In this document: piece by piece, positions 58,764 to 64,000 of the stretch
Layout: each line of letters opens with the position of its first letter
Position numbering within the stretch: position 1 is the stretch's first letter
From: CAVTHK01 sp964552235
GTDB lineage: Bacteria > Spirochaetota > Spirochaetia > SZUA-6 > CAVTHK01
NCBI GenBank assembly: GCA_964552235.1
Contig: CAZKGO010000007.1
Location: 1-64,000, forward strand
Direction of reading: 5' to 3'
Length of the DNA: 64,000 bases
Made by a program: the position numbers and the translations under genes
Notes under the pieces: generated by a model
Database searches by the model: none
Seen by the model: only the letters and a program-made list of their open reading frames with translations
Told to the model about the DNA's origin: nothing

Positions 58764-59213
58764 TCACTCCTCCCGGAACAGCTCCACGACCTCTTCGGCA
58801 TTCTTTGCACCCGCCACCGCCCTGCAGAACGCCGTCGAGCGGGTCATGCGGGCGATCTCCGCGAGGGCTTCGATGTGGGGACCCGACTTGTCGGGAGGTG
58901 CGAGGATGAGGAAAAAGAGGGTCGACGGCTTGCCGTCGAGGGCCTGGAAGTCGATTCCGGAGGGGGCCACCCCGATGGCGATCGTCAGGTCCTTGACCGC
59001 GGTGGTCTTGGCGTGCGGAACGGCGATGCCGTTCTCCAAGCCGGTGCTGCCGAGGGCCTCGCGCGCGAGCACCGCCTCGTAGGCCTTGCGCTGGTCGGCC
59101 AGGCGGTGGGCGCTCGAAAGCACGTCCAGGAGCTCGCGGATCACTTCGTCTTTCGACTTGCCGGTCAGCGGAACCTTGACGACGTCCGCACCGATGAGGT
59201 CGATCAGCGCCAT
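58764..59213 (-). CDS. PTS IIA protein, fructose/nitrogen type
   Basis: A 149-residue stand-alone EIIA of the mannitol/fructose/PtsN group, with the phosphorylatable His in GLENGIAVPHAKT, and ALDGKPSTLFFLILAPPDKSGPHIEALAEIARM. No EIIB or EIIC is fused or adjacent, so a regulatory PtsN-like role is more likely than sugar uptake. ATG 59213 is preferred; GTG 59228 would add five residues. It lies 61 bp behind the UspA gene at the end of the V-ATPase gene row. Its stop abuts the stop of the convergent radical SAM gene. Confidence 0.88.
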   Translation of the reverse strand: MALIDLIGADVVKVPLTGKSKDEVIRELLDVLSSAHRLADQRKAYEAVLAREALGSTGLENGIAVPHAKTTAVKDLTIAIGVAPSGIDFQALDGKPSTLFFLILAPPDKSGPHIEALAEIARMTRSTAFCRAVAGAKNAEEVVELFREE

Positions 59214-59274
59214 GGATGACACCCCCACGACAGTATTGCAGAGACCGAGACGCTCGGCAAGGCGACGGCCGCGC

Positions 59275-59763
59275 TCACGCGTCGCCTCCGAAGAGGTCCC
59301 AGACGCGATCCTCGTCCTTGACGATCAGCACCGCGCACGGGACCGTCCGCATCGCGCGCTCGGCCTCGTTGTAGAACTCGTCGCGCCGGCTGCGGATGTG
59401 GGACAGCTCGCCGATGACCAGCAGGTCGATCCGCTTCTGGGCGACCACCCGCTTGATCTCCTGGTGCACCGTCCCGCGCGTGCTGATGATCTCGATGGCG
59501 ACGCCCTTGCGATGGGCCAGCTCGCGCACGTGGTTCAGGTAGCGCTCGGCGTCGGCCTCCAGGTCGTGCTCGTACTCCTGCTGCTCGGCCGCCAGAAAGA
59601 TCCGCGTGCGCACCAGGTCTTCGAGGGCCCGGGTGTTGACCACATAGAGGGCCGTCAGCTCGGCGCCGGCGGCGCCGGCCAGCAACACGGCGTACTGGGC
59701 CGCCGTGATGGCCTGCTCGCTTCCGTCGATGTACACGAGGATCCTGCGAATCGGGCAATTCAT
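59275..59763 (-). CDS. Universal stress protein (UspA family) in the V-ATPase gene row
   Basis: The 162-residue protein has the Usp fold (RILVYIDGSEQAITAAQYAVLLA, LTALYVVNTRAL, STRGTVHQEIKRVVAQKRIDLLVIGELSH). The ATP-binding G-2x-G-9x-G(S/T) loop is absent (SHIRSRRDEFYNEAERAMRTVP), so it belongs to the non-nucleotide-binding kind. It starts 3 bp after the V-ATPase D gene, so it is translated from the same mRNA and may act on the ATPase. Confidence 0.85.
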   Translation of the reverse strand: MNCPIRRILVYIDGSEQAITAAQYAVLLAGAAGAELTALYVVNTRALEDLVRTRIFLAAEQQEYEHDLEADAERYLNHVRELAHRKGVAIEIISTRGTVHQEIKRVVAQKRIDLLVIGELSHIRSRRDEFYNEAERAMRTVPCAVLIVKDEDRVWDLFGGDA

Positions 59764-59766
59764 CGC

Positions 59767-60414
59767 TCACGCTCCTCCCGCGCGCCCGGCGGCGGCCGTG
59801 CGGGCTTCCAGCCGCCGCTTGACCATCTTCATCAGCACGAACATGTCGCGCTCGTTCTCCTCGAGGCGATTGCGCACAAAGGCGACGGTCTCGACGAGGT
59901 CGGGAATGGCGATCTTCTCGAGAGCGTTGACCTTGCGGATCGTCTTGCGCACCTCCTGCGCGAGGCGCATCACGGAGATCTTGAGCTCGGCGAAGCGGCC
60001 CATCAGATCGAGGGCCTCCTTGAAGCTCTTCACCGAGGCGTCGATCCAGAAGCTGGTGTCCAGCGGGCTGTAGAACGGCGGCCGTTCCTCGAACCGGGTC
60101 TCGACCACCGGCAGGCTCACGCCCATCACCCGCCGCTGGCGGATGTGGATGTCGGTGCGGATGTTGACGGCCCCGGCGAGCTGCGTCACCCGCAGCCGCC
60201 CCATCCGCAGCACGGCCTGCTCGAGGGTCCGGTAGGCCTCGGCGAGCGCCTTCTCGATGCGCGCCTGGAAATCCACGGTCTGGTCCACGAGCGTCAGCAG
60301 CTCGATCACGAGGATGTTGCGCTTCTGATCGAGCAGCTCGTAGCCGAGCCGGGCAAAGCTCAGCTCGCCGGCGAGGCGCAGGAGGCTGGTCTTGGTCGGG
60401 GCGACGTTTCTCAC
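59767..60414 (-). CDS. atpD: V/A-type ATP synthase subunit D (central stalk)
   Basis: 215 residues, mainly coiled coil, with the family start VAPTKTSLLRLAGELSFARLGYELLDQKRNIL and the C-terminal TIRKVNALEKIAIPDLVETVAFVRNRLEENERD. The D subunit is the rotating shaft inside the A3B3 head. The gene follows subunit B by 30 bp. Confidence 0.95.
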   Translation of the reverse strand: MRNVAPTKTSLLRLAGELSFARLGYELLDQKRNILVIELLTLVDQTVDFQARIEKALAEAYRTLEQAVLRMGRLRVTQLAGAVNIRTDIHIRQRRVMGVSLPVVETRFEERPPFYSPLDTSFWIDASVKSFKEALDLMGRFAELKISVMRLAQEVRKTIRKVNALEKIAIPDLVETVAFVRNRLEENERDMFVLMKMVKRRLEARTAAAGRAGGA

Positions 60415-60444
60415 TGAACCTCTCCCGCTGCGGCCGCGGCGGTC

Positions 60445-61875
60445 CTACTTCCCATAGTACTTCTCCAGCTCTTCCTCTGTCACCCTGTGCAGCTCCTCGG
60501 CGGGCAGCTTGCCGAGCACCTGCCAGCCCATGTCGAGCGTCTGCTCGATGGGCCGCTCCTCGTTCTGGCTCTGGGCCACGAACTGCCTCTCGAAGGCCTC
60601 GCCGAACTCCATGTACTGGTGGTCGAGCGGCGTGAGCTCCTCCTCACCGATGACCGAGGCCAGGTTGCGCACGTCCTTGACGTAGCTGTAGGCCGCGAAC
60701 AGCTGGCTCGCCAGGTGCGGGTGGTCCTCGCGTGTCATGCCCTCGCCGATGCCGTCCTTCATGAGGCGCGACAGCGACGGCAGGCCCGCCACCGGCGGAT
60801 AGATGCCGCGGCCGTACATCTCGCGCTCGAACACGATCTGGCCCTCGGTGATGTAGCCGGTGAGGTCGGGGATCGGGTGCGAGATGTCGTCGTTGGGCAT
60901 GGTGAGGATCGGAAGCTGCGTGATCGAGCCCTTGTACCCCTTGATCATGCCTGAGCGCTCGTAGAGCTCGGCCAGGTCCGAGTAGAGGTAGCCCGGATAG
61001 CCCTTGCGCGACGGGATCTCGCCGCGGATCGTGGAGATCTCCCGCAGGCTCTCGCAGTAGTTGGACATGTCGGTCATGATCACCAGCACGTGCATGTCGC
61101 GCTCGAAGGCCAGGTGCTCGGCGAGGGTGAGGGCCGTGCGCGGGGTGATGATGCGTTCGATCGACGGATCGTCGGCCAGCGAGAGGAACAGCGCCACGTT
61201 TTCCAGCACGCCGGTCTGCTCGAAGGCGGACACAAAAAAGCGCGCCACGTCGTGCTTGACGCCCATGGCGGCGAACACCACGGCGAATTCGCTCCTGCCT
61301 CCGCGGATCTTCGCCTGCCTGGCGATCTGCGCAGCCAGCTCGTTGTGCGGAAGCCCGTTGCCGGAAAAGATCGGCAGCTTCTGGCCGCGGATCAGGGTGT
61401 TCATGCCGTCGATGGCGGAGATGCCCGTCTGGATGAAGTCACGGGGGTACTCGCGGGAGGTGGGGTTGATCGGCATGCCGTTGACCGGCATCTCGCGGTC
61501 CGCCGTGGGGGCCGCGCCGCCGTCGATCGGCCGGCCGAGCCCGTCAAAGACGCGGCCGAGCATCTTCTCGCTCACGCCCACCGCCAGGGGCTCGCCGCGG
61601 AAGCGCACGCGGGTGTCGGGGAGGGTGAGGCCGCTGGTTCCCTCGAACACCTGGGCGACCACCGCCTCCTCGCTGGTCTCGAGGACCATCCCGAGCCGGA
61701 CGCCGCCGGCGGGATCCACGCACTCGATCAGCTCGCGATAGCCGACGGGGTGCGTGCGGCGCACGTAGACCAGCGGCCCCTCGATGCGGTGGACGCCGAT
61801 ATACTCCCGGCCGGCCAGCAGGCGCCGCTCGCGCTCTCCGGTCTCCCGGGCCGCCGGGGCTCCGGTCTCACTCAT
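60445..61875 (-). CDS. atpB: V/A-type ATP synthase subunit B (non-catalytic head)
   Basis: 476 residues with the family pattern: VGYRELIECVDPAGGVRLGMVLE, VSEKMLGRVFDGLGRPIDGG, INPTSREYPRDFIQTGISAIDGMNTLIRGQKLPIFSGNGLPHNELAAQIARQ is the region that replaces the P-loop, and GSITQLPILTMPNDDISHPIPDLTGYITEGQI. The absence of GxxxxGKT marks it as the non-catalytic B subunit. ATG 61875 overlaps the end of subunit A by 8 bp. Confidence 0.96.
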   Translation of the reverse strand: MSETGAPAARETGERERRLLAGREYIGVHRIEGPLVYVRRTHPVGYRELIECVDPAGGVRLGMVLETSEEAVVAQVFEGTSGLTLPDTRVRFRGEPLAVGVSEKMLGRVFDGLGRPIDGGAAPTADREMPVNGMPINPTSREYPRDFIQTGISAIDGMNTLIRGQKLPIFSGNGLPHNELAAQIARQAKIRGGRSEFAVVFAAMGVKHDVARFFVSAFEQTGVLENVALFLSLADDPSIERIITPRTALTLAEHLAFERDMHVLVIMTDMSNYCESLREISTIRGEIPSRKGYPGYLYSDLAELYERSGMIKGYKGSITQLPILTMPNDDISHPIPDLTGYITEGQIVFEREMYGRGIYPPVAGLPSLSRLMKDGIGEGMTREDHPHLASQLFAAYSYVKDVRNLASVIGEEELTPLDHQYMEFGEAFERQFVAQSQNEERPIEQTLDMGWQVLGKLPAEELHRVTEEELEKYYGK

Positions 61876-63640
61876 AGATCGACTCCAGTTGCGCGAACCC
61901 GCGCTCGAGCCGGGCCGCGAGCCTGTCAAAGGCCGGCCCGTCGTCGTTGGCGATCGTCAGCTTCATCTTCACCAGGTCCTGAAACACCCGCATCCGCCGC
62001 AGCTTGACCAGGGTCACGCCGTGCTTGATCGCCTCGGCTCCCTTGCGGGCGTACTCGGCGATCAGGCCCAGCATCCGGCTCTGCTTGTCGACGGAGGAAA
62101 AGCGGTCGATGTCGTCGTAGGCGTTCTGCTGCAGGAACGCGTTCTTGAAGAGGGTGCAGACGTCGATGACAAAGCGCTGGCTGTCGGGCAGCGCGTCGGG
62201 CCCCACGAGCTTGACCACTTGCTGCAGCCTCACCTCGCGGTGCAGCAGGTCCATGATCTGCGCCCGGTCCCGGCTCCAGGCCGGACCCGCCTTCTGCTCC
62301 CACCAGGCGGACACGTCGTCGAGGTACTCGCTGTAGCTGTCGAGCCAGGAGATGGCGGGGTAGTGGCGCGCGTTGGCCAGCTGCCGGTCCAGCGCCCAAA
62401 AGCAGCGCACGAAGCGCTTGGTGTGCTGCGTGACCGGTTCGGAAAAGTCGCCTCCCGGAGGCGAGACCGCCCCTATGATCGTGACGCTGCCGGGGCTTCC
62501 CGACAAGGTCTTCATCGAGCCGGCCCGCTCGTAGAACTCGGCCACCCTCGTGGGCAGGTAGGCGGGGAAGCCCTCCTCGGCGGGCATCTCCTCCATGCGG
62601 CCGGAGAGCTCGCGCAGCGCCTCGGCCCAGCGCGATGTGGAATCGGCCATCACGGCCACGTCGTAGCCCTGGTCCCGGTAGTACTCCGCCAGCGTGACCC
62701 CCGTGTAGATGCTCGCCTCGCGGGCGCTCACCGGCATGTTGGAGGTGTTGGCGATGAGGACGGTGCGCTCCATGAGGCTGCGCCCGGTGCGCGGATCGAC
62801 GAGCTTGGGGAACTCCGTGAGCACGTCGGTCATCTCGTTGCCGCGCTCGCCGCAGCCGATGTAGACGATGATCGACGCGTCGCACCACTTGGCGATGGCA
62901 TGCTGCGTCATCGTCTTTCCGGTGCCGAAGCCGCCGGGGATCGCCACCGTCCCGCCCTTGGACACGGGAAAGAGCGTGTCGATGACGCGCTGGCCCGTGA
63001 CGAGCGGATTCACGAGAGCGAGCCGCTCGCCCACGGGACGCGGGGTGCGGATCGGCCAGCGCTGCATCATAGTCACCGGCGCCCGGGTCCCGCCCTGCTC
63101 CACAACGGCGATCGGCTCCTCGACGGTATACTCGCCCTCGGGAGCCACCGACACCAGTCGCCCGCCGAGATCGGGCGGCAGCAGCACGCGGTGCTCGACC
63201 TGCCCCGTCTCCTGCACGCAGCCGAGCACCGCCCCTCCGGCCAGGTCCGCCCCCGGCTCGAGCGGCTGCGGGACGAAGCGCCACTTCTTCTGCCGATCGA
63301 GGGACGGCGCCTGAATGCCGCGCTCGATGAACACGCCCGAGAGCTCACCGAGCCGCTCGAGGGGCCTCTGGATGCCGTCGTAGATCGTGCCGATGAGGCC
63401 GGGGCCCAGCTCGACCGAGAGGGGCATCCCCGAGCCGTACACGGCGTCGCCCGGGGCGACCCCGGTCGTGTCCTCGTAGACCTGGATCACCGCGGCTTCG
63501 CCTTCGAGCTTGATGACCTCTCCGACCAGGCGCGACTCGCCCACGCGCACCAGCTCGAGCATCATCGCGTCGGAGACTCCCCCGACCTCGATGACGGGGC
63601 CGTTGACGCGCCTGACTCTCCCGATGATCCGCTCACTCAT
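61868..63640 (-). CDS. atpA: V/A-type ATP synthase subunit A (catalytic head)
   Basis: 590 residues. VRRVNGPVIEVGGVSDAMMLELVRVGE starts the beta barrel, then comes the non-homologous insert. The P-loop is IPGGFGTGKTMTQHAIAKW, Walker B lies in ADSTSRWAEALRELSGRMEEMP, and the segment GSVTIIGAVSPPGGDFSEPV is conserved. Length and insert are typical of the A (not F-type beta) subunit. The complex either makes ATP or pumps H+/Na+. The gene is 36 bp behind subunit E. Confidence 0.97.
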   Translation of the reverse strand: MSERIIGRVRRVNGPVIEVGGVSDAMMLELVRVGESRLVGEVIKLEGEAAVIQVYEDTTGVAPGDAVYGSGMPLSVELGPGLIGTIYDGIQRPLERLGELSGVFIERGIQAPSLDRQKKWRFVPQPLEPGADLAGGAVLGCVQETGQVEHRVLLPPDLGGRLVSVAPEGEYTVEEPIAVVEQGGTRAPVTMMQRWPIRTPRPVGERLALVNPLVTGQRVIDTLFPVSKGGTVAIPGGFGTGKTMTQHAIAKWCDASIIVYIGCGERGNEMTDVLTEFPKLVDPRTGRSLMERTVLIANTSNMPVSAREASIYTGVTLAEYYRDQGYDVAVMADSTSRWAEALRELSGRMEEMPAEEGFPAYLPTRVAEFYERAGSMKTLSGSPGSVTIIGAVSPPGGDFSEPVTQHTKRFVRCFWALDRQLANARHYPAISWLDSYSEYLDDVSAWWEQKAGPAWSRDRAQIMDLLHREVRLQQVVKLVGPDALPDSQRFVIDVCTLFKNAFLQQNAYDDIDRFSSVDKQSRMLGLIAEYARKGAEAIKHGVTLVKLRRMRVFQDLVKMKLTIANDDGPAFDRLAARLERGFAQLESIYE

Positions 63641-63676
63641 TCACGGTCTCCCCAAGGTTCCCCTTCAACCTCTGTC

Positions 63677-64000
63677 TCACTCCCGTGCGAACAGCGCATC
63701 GTGGATGAGGCTGCGGATGCGCGTCTGCTCGCGCAGCAGCCGGGTGGCCACCTGATTGTTGTAGGCCACGCGGCCGTTCCTCGCGGTGAGCACGACGCCC
63801 TGGCCGAGAAGCGGCTGCGCGCTCGAGAGCGTCAGGTGAACCTTCCGCCCGACCGACTGCAGGACCTCCCGCTCGGCCTCGGCCAGCAGGGCCGGATCGA
63901 GGGCCTCCCGCTCCGCCGCTGTTGCGTTGACCTCGGCCTCGGCTTCCCCGAGCCCGATGGCCGCTTCGGCGATCCACCCCACCAGCATGCGCCGGTAGTC
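63677..64000 (-). CDS. atpE: V/A-type ATP synthase subunit E, C-terminal part (cut by window edge)
   Basis: The frame is open to the right edge and gives the last 107 residues. The long helix (AEAEVNATAAEREALDPALL) is followed by the conserved beta segment GQGVVLTARNGRVAYNNQVATRLLREQTRIRSLIHDALF, matching the E subunit of the peripheral stalk. Direct E-A-B-D order means that C, F, I and K are further upstream or elsewhere. Confidence 0.85.
   Translation of the reverse strand, partial: DYRRMLVGWIAEAAIGLGEAEAEVNATAAEREALDPALLAEAEREVLQSVGRKVHLTLSSAQPLLGQGVVLTARNGRVAYNNQVATRLLREQTRIRSLIHDALFARE

Overview
This is a very GC-rich bacterial chromosome segment (roughly 68-70% G+C by eye). It is densely packed, uses ATG/GTG/TTG starts, and has many stop-start overlaps of 4 bp. 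The gene set points to a diderm bacterium with anaerobic habits: a TonB-dependent receptor, a TolC-type efflux operon, a V/A-type ATPase, two sigma-54 type promoters, several UroD/MtaA-family (corrinoid methyltransferase-like) proteins and a RACo-type corrinoid reactivator. My best guess is a high-GC spirochaete, because of the V-type ATPase plus an outer-membrane layout and a small secreted protein (36607-37101) that resembles spirochaetal proteins from memory. Phylum is not proven by the sequence. I saw no rRNA, tRNA, CRISPR array, insertion sequence or prophage.

Layout. 1-5 kb: end of an unknown gene, a BtuB-like receptor behind a cobalamin riboswitch with terminator and antiterminator, then malic enzyme and a type-2 malate/lactate dehydrogenase. 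5-10 kb: M48 protease, an IclR regulator coupled to a UroD-family protein, and a badly decayed GAF/adenylate cyclase gene. 10-17 kb: a six-gene operon for a MacAB-TolC-like exporter with its own two-component system. 17-25 kb: C1/corrinoid neighbourhood with a UroD-thioredoxin fusion, an AraC regulator, a broken DUF1638 gene, an Ada-like repair protein, RACo, a hydrolase and a second UroD-like protein. 25-30 kb: methyltransferase, an Hsp20 pair under a sigma-54 promoter, a J-domain protein, an Old Yellow Enzyme, an RRM protein and a deleted UroD-like pseudogene. 30.5-36.5 kb: a five-gene oligopeptide ABC transporter. 36.6-39.2 kb: small secreted protein, YqgE, and a DUF1573-thioredoxin-CcdA fusion. 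39-45.5 kb: tyrS, aminotransferase, alanine dehydrogenase and MFS-HEAT operon behind what looks like a tyrosine attenuator. 45.5-49.8 kb: DnaJ/CbpA, a second Hsp20 pair with sigma-54-type promoter, an oxidoreductase and a PLP dehydratase. 49.8-58.8 kb: FtsH, a uvsE remnant, TPR lipid-exposed or periplasmic protein, ThiF/ThiS, an orphan solute-binding lipoprotein, RimO and an unassigned radical SAM protein. 58.8-64 kb: V-type ATPase subunits E, A, B, D followed by UspA and a PTS IIA protein; subunit E runs off the right edge.

Two themes recur. First, about sixteen genes have a sigma-70-like -10 box ending only 6-11 nt before the start codon, the signature of leaderless mRNAs, while the heat-shock and operon-internal genes keep strong ribosome binding sites. 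Second, four genes (cyclase, DUF1638, UroD-like, uvsE) are clear pseudogenes among intact neighbours, two of them in the corrinoid/C1 group, suggesting that part of this C1 pathway is being lost. The most novel signal is the Tyr-rich 24-codon leader peptide and terminator upstream of tyrS (45273-45439).
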